Part shown: positions 8,450-16,892 of the stretch, piece after piece
Layout: each line of letters begins with the position of its first letter
How positions within the stretch are numbered: the first letter of the stretch is position 1
NCBI RefSeq assembly: GCF_004103755.1
Contig: NZ_CP035283.1
Coordinates: 2,356,001 to 2,420,000, forward strand
Length of the DNA: 64,000 nucleotides
Direction of reading: 5' to 3'
Source: Caproiciproducens sp. NJN-50
GTDB taxonomy: Bacteria > Bacillota > Clostridia > Oscillospirales > Acutalibacteraceae
Program-made: the position numbers and the translations under genes
Notes under the pieces: model-generated
Database searches by the model: none
The model's input: only the letters and a program-made list of their open reading frames with translations
Told to the model about the DNA's origin: nothing

Positions 8450-9178
8450 GTGTTAGAAATTGCCTTATGTGATGATGATAAAGCGGAACTTGAAACCATA
8501 AGAGCTATGATTGAGAACCATTGTAAAAAAATCCATCTGCAGGTGATAATTTCTAAATTCGAAAATGGTTGCGATTTGCTAAAAAGTCCTAAAAAGTTTC
8601 ACGCTATTTTTCTTGACATACAGATGGAACAGCTTGATGGTATTCAAACGGCCGTCGAGATCAGAAAAAAAGACAAGCATACGAAAATTATCTACGTGAC
8701 CAACTTTTCAAATTATCAAACAGACGCTTTCACCGTAAGAGCATTTGGCTACATCGTGAAGCCGGTATCATGCAAACAAATCTGTGACCAGATCGACGAT
8801 ATTATAGCTTACTCATACCAGGAATCTCAAAGGGTAACCTATACCTTTAATACAAATGCCGGGATTAAAACAATAGATACAAAAGACATTTATTATTTCG
8901 AATCATACAACCATAAAACAAAAGTGCAGTGCAAAAACATTGCTTATATAATATCGGATAGTGTAATCAATATTTTCGATAAATTTAAACCCTATGGTTT
9001 TGCAATGCCGCATAAAAGTTTCGTAATCAATTTTTTACATGTTTCCAGTGTAAAAGGATATGACATTATTCTCACAAATGGAATGAAAATTCCTATTTCT
9101 CAGAAAAGGGCAGTTGAATTTAAATCGGAATTTCATTCATATTTAAAAAACAATTTTAATCTATTATTCAGAGGTTAA
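8450..9178 (+). CDS. AgrA-like LytTR response regulator
   Basis: The product is a receiver domain (CDDD acidic residues near 7-10, phospho-acceptor D56 in AIFLDIQM, conserved K in YIVKPVSCK) followed by a LytTR DNA-binding domain from about residue 135 (IKTIDTKDIYYFES, then PHKSFVINFLHV). The start is taken as GTG 8450, which has GGGA nine bases upstream; ATG 8441 and TTG 8432 are alternatives with poorer sites. It lies four bases before the kinase and upstream of agrD and agrB, so it is the output regulator of this quorum-sensing locus. Base composition is far more AT-rich than the adjacent rib operon. Confidence 0.87.
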   Translation: MLEIALCDDDKAELETIRAMIENHCKKIHLQVIISKFENGCDLLKSPKKFHAIFLDIQMEQLDGIQTAVEIRKKDKHTKIIYVTNFSNYQTDAFTVRAFGYIVKPVSCKQICDQIDDIIAYSYQESQRVTYTFNTNAGIKTIDTKDIYYFESYNHKTKVQCKNIAYIISDSVINIFDKFKPYGFAMPHKSFVINFLHVSSVKGYDIILTNGMKIPISQKRAVEFKSEFHSYLKNNFNLLFRG

Positions 9179-9182
9179 AACA

Positions 9183-10481
9183 ATGTCTAATCCAATAATA
9201 GCATGGATATCTTATATTATCTCATGTACTTTCGAAGTATATGTTATATATGGCTTCATGGACGACATGTACCAAACTAAACTTCCTAAAATGAAGCGAA
9301 TAATAAGCTATATCGTATTTGTGAGTCTATGGCTTTACATAAATAGTTTAAGCAATCCAATCTATAATATTTCCTATTTTGTAATCTGCGTTTTTGCAAT
9401 ATGGTTTTTTATTTATAAACAAAGAGAACTTAAAGAAGTCATACACATAATAATTTTAATCATTACTTTTGCCGGTTGCGATACCCTTATTTCTTCCCTA
9501 TTTTCGATAATAACTGGTTACTTGCCGATTTATGAAAACCAATCGATCTTTTTTCTTCCGGATGTTGTCATGATACAAGTGATCCTGTTGGGAGCTAAAG
9601 AACTATTAGTTTATATTTTTAAACAAAGCACTTATAATTTATATTTAAGACAAACCATATTGTTTAGCATTATACCTATTTTAAATATTGCGATCATCTA
9701 TATAATTGCTGTTATCGCCACATATCAATATAGTGAAGGCATCTCATATTTTATTATTACTCTACTGTCAATTTTTTCTGTCATTGTTAACTTTGCTATC
9801 ATTTATCTGTTTAAAAATATCTTGAAGTCCAATCAATTGGAAAGAGACTACTCATTAATGAAGCAACAACTTGATATGCAATATAAATTTTACCAGCAAT
9901 TAGAAATTGATTATAACAACTCCCAAAAAGTAACTCATGATATTAAAAATCATTTAAGTGTAATAGAAACCCTATTTAAAGCCAACCAAGTGGATGAGGG
10001 ACTGGAATATTCCAAAAAATTGACAAATATAATAGAAAATCTCAGTATGAAATTTAAAAGCAATAATCAGATACTCAATATTATTATTAATGAAAAAATT
10101 AAAATATGCAACCTTAATCACATTGAATTTATCTATTCGGTCGAAAACCTTGATCTAAGTTTTATGGAAAATATAGATATAACTGCTATTTTCGCAAATC
10201 TCTTCGATAATGCAATAGAAGCCTGCAGCAGGATATCAACTGATAAAAAGCAAATTGAGCTTCGTATTTACAAATTTAATAATATGTTGATCATAAATCT
10301 TATTAACACCATCGATAATGCACCGAAAACAATCGATGGAAAATTTGTTTCAAGCAAAAAAAGTCATAGCGCAGTAGGCTTATCCAATGTTGAAGCTTCC
10401 GTTAAAAAATATGATGGAGACATTTGTATAAGCGTAGAGCCGGATAAATTCTCTGTGAGTATAATGTTTCCCCCGGCTTAG
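9183..10481 (+). CDS. AgrC-like sensor histidine kinase
   Basis: The 432-aa product has six to seven N-terminal membrane segments (about residues 1-215), a coiled linker, and a GHKL kinase domain: phospho-acceptor in VTHDIKNHLS (H252), N-box NLFDNAIEAC, and a late G-box AVGLSNVEASVKKYDG. This is the AgrC arrangement, in which the membrane part binds a cyclic peptide pheromone. It follows the AgrA-like gene by four bases and precedes agrD, which encodes the probable ligand. It is more AT-rich than flanking genes. Confidence 0.88.
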   Translation: MSNPIIAWISYIISCTFEVYVIYGFMDDMYQTKLPKMKRIISYIVFVSLWLYINSLSNPIYNISYFVICVFAIWFFIYKQRELKEVIHIIILIITFAGCDTLISSLFSIITGYLPIYENQSIFFLPDVVMIQVILLGAKELLVYIFKQSTYNLYLRQTILFSIIPILNIAIIYIIAVIATYQYSEGISYFIITLLSIFSVIVNFAIIYLFKNILKSNQLERDYSLMKQQLDMQYKFYQQLEIDYNNSQKVTHDIKNHLSVIETLFKANQVDEGLEYSKKLTNIIENLSMKFKSNNQILNIIINEKIKICNLNHIEFIYSVENLDLSFMENIDITAIFANLFDNAIEACSRISTDKKQIELRIYKFNNMLIINLINTIDNAPKTIDGKFVSSKKSHSAVGLSNVEASVKKYDGDICISVEPDKFSVSIMFPPA

Positions 10482-10559
10482 TCAAGCAAAAGCGATATTT
10501 TCCAAATCATAATATAATATGTATTTCAGTCGAAAAAGCTGTAAGTTGGACAAAACTTA

Positions 10560-10587
10560 TTGAATTTGCTCGAGCTATCATTATAAT
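10560..10587 (+). promoter_or_regulatory. Promoter upstream of agrD
   Basis: TTGAAT (10560-10565) and TATAAT (10582-10587) are 16 bp apart, giving a start about 25 bases before agrD. An AAGTT..AACTT dyad (10543-10558) just upstream could be a regulator site, but it does not match the classical AgrA box well. Confidence 0.6.
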
Positions 10588-10617
10588 GTAAGCAAATTTA
10601 TATAAGGAGTGGTTAAC

Positions 10618-10773
10618 TTGGACAGCAAAAAGAATAGCATCAAAACGTTCGCATTAAAGCTGGTATCCAAAGTAGCATTTTTAGAGGCGTATCAATCCGC
10701 CAATACTTCTTGTATATGCTTGTCATATCAGCCGAAACTGCCATCCGCTGCAAAAAGGCTTAGAAAATTCTAA
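10618..10773 (+). CDS. agrD: AgrD-like cyclic (thio)lactone autoinducer precursor
   Basis: This 51-codon gene begins at TTG 10618, seven bases after AAGGAGTGG. The product has an amphipathic leader (residues about 8-24), a core TSCICLSY (30-37), and the tail QPKLP followed by basic residues to the C-terminus. That is the layout of clostridial AgrD-type pheromone precursors, where Cys cyclises with a downstream carboxyl after AgrB cleavage. By comparison with five-residue rings the ring is predicted as C-I-C-L-S starting at C32; a ring from C34 cannot be excluded. Its stop and the agrB ATG share one base (TAATG). Small size and the TTG start make it easy to miss. Confidence 0.88.
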   Translation: MDSKKNSIKTFALKLVSKVAFLEAYQSANTSCICLSYQPKLPSAAKRLRKF

Positions 10774-11357
10774 TGTTCAAAATCCTCGTCGATAAGATTG
10801 TCGATGCATTGTGTAAGAGCGGCCTTGTCACTTCGGATGATAAAGAAATTTATCAATTTGGTGTCGAGACTGCTCTTCTCAAATGTATCCACATCTCTAC
10901 AATGCTCCTCATTGGCCTGAGCTGCGGATTGTTTTTAGAAACTCTTTTGTACCTTGTTTTCTATTTGACTCTTAGAATCTACGCGGGCGGATACCACGCA
11001 AAAACAAAATTCGGCTGCTATGCGATATCTTGGCTTATGATTATTTCTGTAGTACTATTAACAAAATATTTTCCATTTCAAACATATCTAATGAGTTGGA
11101 CTTTCATCCCATTCTTTTTTGCTATTTTCTTTTTAGCACCGGTTTCTAATAAAAATAAGCCCTTAGATTCCTTAGAAAAGCAATACTATGGAAAAACTGT
11201 CAGAAAATTATTAGCAGTTGTTTTAGCGTTTTCTATTTTCCTATATTTCACAAAAAATACTCACATGTTATTTATCGTTTACTTAAGTATAGTCGCATTA
11301 GCAATGATGCTTATAATTGGCTTCATCCAAAACAGACATCTACAGAAGGCATCTTGA
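10773..11357 (+). CDS. agrB: AgrB-like pheromone-processing membrane protease
   Basis: The 194-aa membrane protein has about six hydrophobic segments and the diagnostic AgrB motif RIYAGGYHAKT. The catalytic pair is H75 and C82, with the seven-residue spacing known for Staphylococcus AgrB. It cleaves the AgrD C-terminal tail and forms the thiolactone. It directly follows agrD, sharing one base, and lies downstream of the AgrC/AgrA-like pair, so the locus order is A-C-D-B rather than the staphylococcal B-D-C-A. Confidence 0.93.
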   Translation: MFKILVDKIVDALCKSGLVTSDDKEIYQFGVETALLKCIHISTMLLIGLSCGLFLETLLYLVFYLTLRIYAGGYHAKTKFGCYAISWLMIISVVLLTKYFPFQTYLMSWTFIPFFFAIFFLAPVSNKNKPLDSLEKQYYGKTVRKLLAVVLAFSIFLYFTKNTHMLFIVYLSIVALAMMLIIGFIQNRHLQKAS

Positions 11358-11376
11358 TAGGTTTGAGGAGGATGCT

Positions 11377-11559
11377 ATGTATTACAGTGAGATATCGAAG
11401 AGTACAGTAACAGAAGAAGAAGCATTAATGCAAATTGTACACCTGTGCAGCAAATGGTTTCAGTACTCCCATCCAAAAGGCGATCTTTCTAATTATTTAA
11501 TGAAACATTCGGACATCTTTTTAATTGAAAGATGGCCGGATTTTAAAAAAATAGATTGA
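11377..11559 (+). CDS. Small hypothetical protein in the agr locus (60 aa)
   Basis: The ATG at 11377 has a perfect GAGGAGG five bases upstream, so translation is likely. The 60-aa product is soluble-looking and partly acidic with aromatic residues (MYYSEISKS near the start, FLIERWPDFKKID at the end). No family is recognised. It follows agrB by 19 bases and is the last gene before a strong hairpin terminator, so it is part of the agr transcript. A role in the signalling circuit is possible but has no direct support. Confidence 0.7.
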   Translation: MYYSEISKSTVTEEEALMQIVHLCSKWFQYSHPKGDLSNYLMKHSDIFLIERWPDFKKID

Positions 11560-11611
11560 TCAAATGAAAGGACCTGCGATTTATTAAAGGATCGCAGGTC
11601 CTTTCATTTGA
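11560..11611. terminator. Long perfect hairpin terminator after the agr locus
   Basis: A 21-bp perfect inverted repeat (11560-11580 with 11591-11611, ten-base loop) has A-rich sequence on the left and T-rich sequence on the right. It can terminate the agr transcript and, in the other direction, the leftward two-component operon whose kinase ends at 11715. Confidence 0.85.
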
Positions 11612-11714
11612 ATATCTTTTATATACTCAATCGGTCTGTTTCCTGTATGGCTTCTTTTGTCCGCCTGATTCCTGAACTGTCATAATCCGCTTGCATACCG
11701 GTCCTTTTTCATAA

Positions 11715-13145
11715 TTATTCGTACTGTTTCCGATCCGGCTGGATTAAAGGCAGCGACAAAACGTTTCTAAATCCATGTCCGGGAGTGCTATCAATCTCAA
11801 ATTGTCCATGATGAGCCTTTACAATTTTCTGGACAATCAAAAGCCCCAACCCGTGCCGCTGTTCTCCATTGCTGTCTTCACTCATCATATAGTGAGGTGT
11901 ATTTTGAAGCTGTTTTAACTGATCCGGCTGAGCACCGACGCCATCATCTCCCACTGCTATTTTACAAACGTCGCCCTGCTTTTCCAAGCGTAAAAATATG
12001 GCGCACCCATTTGGATTGTGCAATTGGCTGTTTTGAATAAGATTAGAAACGGCGCGCACCAAAAGTCCCGCATCTGCCCGTATGATGAGATCATCCGCCT
12101 GCTTATCCATATCCCAGTGTATGGGATAGTTTTTATCTACGCTGGAGTTTAAAAAATCGACTGCGGCTTGTCGAAGCACTGTTACCGCCCTGATCGCTTG
12201 CATATGAATGGGTTGCATATCATATTCCAGTTTTGAAATCAGATTTAAGTCGCTGATGAGATTCCTAATACGTATGCTTTGCATCCGAATGATGGATGCT
12301 TTGGTGCGGTTTTCCGTACTCAGCGCATCGTCCTGCTCTAATTGCTCCGAATATCCCATTACCAGTGAAAGAGGTGTGCGAATATCGTGCGACACACCGG
12401 CGATCCAATTGGTACGCGCCTGATCCTTCCGCTTGATTTGTGCATTCTTCTCTTGCAGGGCGCAGGAGGTTTCATTAATACTTTTGGAAACAGGTCCCAA
12501 TGTCCCCGATTCTTTTAATTGTACCGGTTTCCCCTCTGAGAGGGCTTGGACTCCTTCCACAAGAGGATCGATGAAAAATATGGTTTTGCGGCTGACCCAA
12601 AAATAAATGACTCCGATCAATAAAAGATCAAGCAAAAGTATTGTGACGGCAAAGCCTGGAATGATACGAATCGCATTCACGGGAATGGCACGTAAGTTGT
12701 TGGAATAGGTCCCTCTTGGATATCCCTCCACTAAGAGATCATCGTGGTATTTCGTGCAGAAAACCGGATAGCCATTCAAATACCCCTGCGTAAACTGCGC
12801 AGCGTCTGCTATCGTATAAGAGGTTTCAACATCGGACGGTAATGCATAGCCCCACAAGACCTTTCCTGAGATATGATCCACAAGCATAGCCCATGCATGA
12901 CACTGCTTAAGGTTGTTTTCAAATGAGGTGGAGAGTTTATAAGAATTTTCTTCTTCTTTCAGATTTTGAGAGGTCTGACTCAACACGGTGGAGGGGCTGA
13001 TCGGCACTGTATCAGAACGTATGATCCCATAGAATACGATAACGTATAACAGAATATCTAAAATCAGAATCAGAAAGGCGGAAAGTAGCAAACCTAATAT
13101 CGTTCGTTTCAGTAGATGCCGGATATTTTTCATCGTTATTCTCAT
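11715..13145 (-). CDS. Sensor histidine kinase, HisKA/HATPase type
   Basis: The 476-aa kinase has a membrane helix at about residues 13-40, an extracytoplasmic region, a second helix at about 162-185, a HAMP-like linker, HisKA with VSHDIRTPLS (H253), and a HATPase domain with NLIQNSQLHNP, a DDGVG box and GLGLLIVQKI. Its ATG overlaps the response-regulator stop (ATGA). The pair is divergent from a three-gene ABC transporter at 14001-16250 and probably senses cell-envelope stress or a peptide antibiotic that the transporter handles. Confidence 0.9.
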   Translation of the reverse strand: MRITMKNIRHLLKRTILGLLLSAFLILILDILLYVIVFYGIIRSDTVPISPSTVLSQTSQNLKEEENSYKLSTSFENNLKQCHAWAMLVDHISGKVLWGYALPSDVETSYTIADAAQFTQGYLNGYPVFCTKYHDDLLVEGYPRGTYSNNLRAIPVNAIRIIPGFAVTILLLDLLLIGVIYFWVSRKTIFFIDPLVEGVQALSEGKPVQLKESGTLGPVSKSINETSCALQEKNAQIKRKDQARTNWIAGVSHDIRTPLSLVMGYSEQLEQDDALSTENRTKASIIRMQSIRIRNLISDLNLISKLEYDMQPIHMQAIRAVTVLRQAAVDFLNSSVDKNYPIHWDMDKQADDLIIRADAGLLVRAVSNLIQNSQLHNPNGCAIFLRLEKQGDVCKIAVGDDGVGAQPDQLKQLQNTPHYMMSEDSNGEQRHGLGLLIVQKIVKAHHGQFEIDSTPGHGFRNVLSLPLIQPDRKQYE

Positions 13146-13843
13146 CTGCCCTTCAGCATCAGCTTGTATCCCAATCCTTTTACTGTGATCAGAGAAACGG
13201 GCTTTGAAGGATCGGATTCTATTTTCTCTCGGATTCTACGGATGTGTCCCATCAACGTATTTTCGTAACCGTAATAGGCATCTCCCCATACGGATTGAAG
13301 GATCGAATCGATTGTAACAATTTTCCCCGCATTTGAAAAAAGGGCGGATAATATATCGTGTTCTTTCGCGGTCAGTGGAATCGTAGTCCCATTTTTATAA
13401 ACCTCGGCTTTTTCAAGATCAACCGTGCAGGCCTCCAGTGACAGCTCGACTGCGTTTTCTTTGTAGGTCCGGCGCAGCACCGCATAGATGCGAAACAGCA
13501 ATTCTTTTGATAAAAACGGCTTAATGATATAATCGTCGGCACCTAAACCGAACCCACGAAAGCGATCTTCTGCGTCCCCGCGGGCAGTGAGAAACAGGAC
13601 GGGGATATCGGAAGCCGCACGAATATCCTGCATCAAATGAAAACCGTCCCCGTCGGGCAGCATGACATCCAAAATTGCGAGAGCCGGCCTCTCCCGCTCC
13701 AGGGCCGATTTGGCGCTTGCGACCGTGGAAGCGGTCACGATGGAGTGGTATCCGTCCGCTTCCAGAACTGAAACAATCAATTTTAAAAGCTTCGGTTCGT
13801 CATCGACGATCAGAAGCTTTTTATTTTTTATGTTGCTTTCCAT
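13142..13843 (-). CDS. OmpR/PhoB-family response regulator
   Basis: The 233-aa product has a receiver domain (D14/D15, phospho-acceptor D59 in LAILDVMLPDGDG, conserved K in YIIKPF) and a C-terminal winged helix (LTAKEHDILSALFSNAGKIV, TLMGHIRRIREKIE, VKGLGYKL). A GGAGGTACGTGG site precedes the ATG. It is the first gene of a leftward operon with the sensor kinase and lies back to back with the ABC transporter operon, which is its likely target. Confidence 0.92.
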   Translation of the reverse strand: MESNIKNKKLLIVDDEPKLLKLIVSVLEADGYHSIVTASTVASAKSALERERPALAILDVMLPDGDGFHLMQDIRAASDIPVLFLTARGDAEDRFRGFGLGADDYIIKPFLSKELLFRIYAVLRRTYKENAVELSLEACTVDLEKAEVYKNGTTIPLTAKEHDILSALFSNAGKIVTIDSILQSVWGDAYYGYENTLMGHIRRIREKIESDPSKPVSLITVKGLGYKLMLKGR

Positions 13844-14000
13844 TCCACGTACCTCCGCAGAAGAGCTTAATCAAAGTATACCATATGGCTTCCGCAATGC
13901 AAAACCGTCACGAAAAAGTAAGGTAAATATAAGATTGGCCGCAGGATGGCATAAGGTTCGGGTGATAAACTGTGGGCATTACAAATAAGGAGCACAGAAA

Positions 14001-14762
14001 ATGAATATCATCGAAACGCACAATCTTTCTAAAACATTCAGAGGATTTCAAGCCGTAAGCGGGCTGAATCTGCATGTTGCCAAGGGAAAAATCTACGGCT
14101 TTTTAGGCCCCAATGGTGCCGGAAAATCAACCACGATGAAAATGTTTCTCGGGCTGACAGACCCGACCGGTGGCAAATTTACCATTGACGGAAAACGCTA
14201 TCCGCAGGACCGGGTGAAAATTCTGAGCGAAATCGGTTCGCTCATTGAAGCTCCCTCTTTCTATTCCAATCTTACTGGAGAAGAAAATCTTGACATTGTC
14301 CGCCGCATTCTCGGGCTTCCGGCCGAAAGCGTTCAGGGTGCATTGGAGCTGGTCGGCCTTTCCGAGTTCGGAAAGCGGCTTGCAAAAAAGTATTCCCTTG
14401 GAATGAAGCAGCGTCTCGGGCTTGCCTCGGCCTTAATCGGAAACCCGCCGATTCTGATTCTGGATGAGCCTACCAACGGCCTTGATCCGGTTGGAATCCA
14501 CGAAATCCGAACTCTGATTCGTTCTCTTCCAGAAAAGATCGGCTGCACCATTCTGATTTCATCCCACCTGCTGTCGGAGATAGAACTGATGGCGGATGAT
14601 GTCGGCATTTTGAATCATGGGCATCTTCTTTTTGAAGGGAGCATGGATGACCTCCGGGAGCAGGCAAAGCAAGACAACTTCGATACCTCAAATTTAGAAG
14701 AAATGTTCCTTGCTATGGTGGAGCAGGATAACGCAAAAAGGCAGGGAAGAAAACATGCCTGA
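14001..14762 (+). CDS. ABC transporter ATP-binding protein, BcrA/LanF type
   Basis: The 253-aa ATPase has Walker A GPNGAGKSTT, signature YSLGMKQR and Walker B LILDEPTNGLDP. The sequence style (IYGFLGPNGAGKSTTMKMFLGLTDPTGG) is that of the BcrA/NisF/EpiF group, which moves peptide antibiotics out of the membrane. A TAAGGAG site precedes the ATG. Two different membrane subunits follow with start/stop overlaps, giving the LanFEG layout (one ATPase, two permeases). The linked two-component system fits antibiotic-induced self-protection; no bacteriocin structural gene is visible nearby. Confidence 0.9.
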   Translation: MNIIETHNLSKTFRGFQAVSGLNLHVAKGKIYGFLGPNGAGKSTTMKMFLGLTDPTGGKFTIDGKRYPQDRVKILSEIGSLIEAPSFYSNLTGEENLDIVRRILGLPAESVQGALELVGLSEFGKRLAKKYSLGMKQRLGLASALIGNPPILILDEPTNGLDPVGIHEIRTLIRSLPEKIGCTILISSHLLSEIELMADDVGILNHGHLLFEGSMDDLREQAKQDNFDTSNLEEMFLAMVEQDNAKRQGRKHA

Positions 14763-15495
14763 TTCCTGTTTTTTCATTGAATGGCGCAAACTGAAAAGAA
14801 CTCATTTAGCCTTTATTATGCTGCTGTCCGGTATTTTAGGCGGGCTATACGCTTATGCATTTTTTGCTACACAGGGGAAAAAAATTCTCCGTCTACCTGT
14901 CGACCCAATTGACGGGCTGCTGACACAAACCTATGGCATGATCGCTTTGCTGAACGTTTTATCCATTACTGTGGCAGCCTCGCTTCTCTTTTACATTGAA
15001 TACAACTCATTTGGAATCAAGCGGATGATGACGTTGCCGATCAGCGCGCAGAAATTGTTTTGCAATAAGGCACTGATTCTTCTGCTTCTTTTCCTCGCCG
15101 CTTTGCTATTTGAATTTTTGGGGCTTGCCGTGTCCGGAATTCTATTTCTGCCGCAGAAATGGGAAAGTATCGGGTCAATTGCGACATTTTCCTGCTATGT
15201 GTTTTTACTGTCGGTTCCTTCCATGCTTTTTATGCTTTTTATGTCGGCCCTAAGCAAAAACATTTGGGTGACGGTCGGAATAGGCGTGGCGGGTTTGTTC
15301 AGTGGTTTGGGATATGGTGCGGCCGGAAACGGAAATCCCGCTTTTTTGATCGATCCGTTTGCTTTGTTGTTCTATCCGGCGACGGTTACGAAAAGCACGC
15401 CCAATAGTGCTGTAATTGCACTTGCCGTGGCTGATGTGGTCATATTGCTTGCCATTATACAAAATGTTTTGAAAAGGAAGGAGTGGGACCAATGA
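14755..15495 (+). CDS. ABC transporter permease (LanE/MutE-like)
   Basis: The 246-aa polytopic membrane protein has about six hydrophobic segments. It begins MPDSCFFIEWRKLKRTH, a short cytoplasmic stretch with a basic cluster that commonly opens ABC-2 permeases of the lantibiotic immunity family. The ATG overlaps the end of the ATPase gene by eight bases, with AGGGAAG upstream. It ends in an ATGA overlap with the second permease. The E versus G label is inferred from gene order. Confidence 0.82.
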   Translation: MPDSCFFIEWRKLKRTHLAFIMLLSGILGGLYAYAFFATQGKKILRLPVDPIDGLLTQTYGMIALLNVLSITVAASLLFYIEYNSFGIKRMMTLPISAQKLFCNKALILLLLFLAALLFEFLGLAVSGILFLPQKWESIGSIATFSCYVFLLSVPSMLFMLFMSALSKNIWVTVGIGVAGLFSGLGYGAAGNGNPAFLIDPFALLFYPATVTKSTPNSAVIALAVADVVILLAIIQNVLKRKEWDQ

Positions 15496-16250
15496 GTTTG
15501 CTTTCCGGGGTACGGCTTGAATTTAAAAAAATCAAACGTTCGATGATTCTTCCGCTTCTGGCGGTTCCTTCTATTCTCGTGATTATAACGGGAATGGCTT
15601 CCATCGGTAAATATCTCTCTAGTCAACCTAAAAACGCATGGGAAATGATGTTTGTCCAAAGTTCCCTGATGTTTGCCTATTACCTGATGCCCCTTAGCTT
15701 GATTATCATTTGCGTCATGATGCTTCAGACAGAATATGCTCACCGCTCCATCATCAAAGTTTTGACTCTCCCGATCCGGCAGGAAAAAATAGCGTTGGCA
15801 AAGCTGATTACCATTGTGTTGCTGACTGCTGTCGAATTAATCCTTTATTTTCTGCTGTTTATCGCAGCGGGAAGTATCACAACGATGGTATCAGGTGTTT
15901 CGGTAGTCACACCAATACCTTATCTCTTAAAATGGTGCGTACTCCTGTTTGTGTCGGCTTTGCCGATGGTGACAATTTTTTGGGCCATTACGGTTTTGAC
16001 ACATCGTCCAATCGCGGCGATTGCGATCGAATTTGTATTCGTTCTGCCGGGAATTTTAGTATCCAATCTGCCCATTTGGTGGGCCTATCCGTTTAATTAT
16101 CCCGGATACCTTATATCCTCAGAACTGAGCCACCTTTCCGGTTCGTCCCAAACGGCCAATCTTCCACAGTTTTGGATTGCCGCCGTTGTTCTGACAACTG
16201 TATCCGCAGCGTTGTCAATCCAAAGGTTTGCTAAGGGTGAAATTGAATAA
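15492..16250 (+). CDS. ABC transporter permease (LanG/MutG-like)
   Basis: The 252-aa second membrane subunit starts MSLLSGVRLEFKKIKRS with the same basic N-terminal pattern as its neighbour and contains about six hydrophobic segments. The start overlaps the previous stop (ATGA) and AAGGAAGG lies 9-16 bases upstream. The two permeases probably form a heterodimer with the shared ATPase. No ribosomal slippage or truncation is seen. Confidence 0.82.
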   Translation: MSLLSGVRLEFKKIKRSMILPLLAVPSILVIITGMASIGKYLSSQPKNAWEMMFVQSSLMFAYYLMPLSLIIICVMMLQTEYAHRSIIKVLTLPIRQEKIALAKLITIVLLTAVELILYFLLFIAAGSITTMVSGVSVVTPIPYLLKWCVLLFVSALPMVTIFWAITVLTHRPIAAIAIEFVFVLPGILVSNLPIWWAYPFNYPGYLISSELSHLSGSSQTANLPQFWIAAVVLTTVSAALSIQRFAKGEIE

Positions 16251-16453
16251 CAAGAAGGTGTTATTACAGGAATAAAAAAGGATTATTTCCGCTCATATTA
16301 AGCCTTTTGCCTATTCACACTCCCATACAGAGAATTATTTATCCCTTAGCGACAGCAAATATTGTCAGTCTGTTAGCCGCAATGATTATCTCTGTTATAC
16401 AACTTGTCAAGCACAAGAGCGGAATACTTACAAAAATCGCAGAAAAAGAATAA
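16247..16453 (+). other. Possible disrupted small membrane-protein ORF
   Basis: Just after the second permease, behind AAGAAGGTG, a frame encodes a hydrophobic peptide (GLFPLILSLLPIHTP, then LLAAMIISVIQLVKHK) ending at TAA 16451. It has no usual start codon in frame. A GTG at 16258 in another frame would fit the ribosome site, so a one-base change at the A-run near 16272 may have broken a small gene. It could also be chance. Confidence 0.25.
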
Positions 16454-16456
16454 AGG

Positions 16457-16496
16457 AATGGCCCGGTGTTTCCCATAGCGGAAACGGCGGGCCATT
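16457..16496 (+). terminator. Terminator after the LanFEG-like operon
   Basis: AATGGCCCG..GTTTCC pairs with GGAAAC..CGGGCCATT, a long stem with a small loop, about 200 bases after the last permease. Confidence 0.75.
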
Positions 16497-16892
16497 ATGC
16501 TCATAACCGGAGATTAAAACTCATATACACTATTTCAGATTGCATCCCAGTTTTTCGGCTTTTCCAATGCACCCGTTTTCAGAATATCACTTTTATTTTC
16601 AACGGATGGAATTAGCAGATCTCCAAGGTCGGTCCATTTCTGATATGACGTGATGAACTCATACGTTTTGACTAAACCGTCAAACTCAGATTTTGGGTCT
16701 GTTCAGCACGAGCCAGTAAGATACCTTCTTTCATGTTGCTTGTCAGACGCAATAAAATCACAACTAAACTAATTTCTCCTGAACAAAAGGCCATTATTGC
16801 GGGAGCGTTTTGCCCCGACCCCAGTCGGTGCTTGACGTTAAGTCTCAGCCCGGGCTGCAATTTAACACTCTCTTTCCAGTGGCTCTTCTGTA
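16497..16892. other. Gap with unassignable minus-strand relic frames
   Basis: On the minus strand two frames abut: one ending at 16672 (LTSNMKEGILLARAEQ) and one ending at 16535 (FDGLVKTYEFITSYQK, LGDLLIPSVENK). They look like pieces of one decayed coding sequence joined by a frameshift near 16680, but I do not recognise the family and there is no start signal. Confidence 0.3.

Noticed and set aside
10540..10560. Classical AgrA box upstream of agrD
   Set aside because: Only loose resemblance and wrong spacing; kept as a dyad in the promoter entry rather than called an AgrA site.
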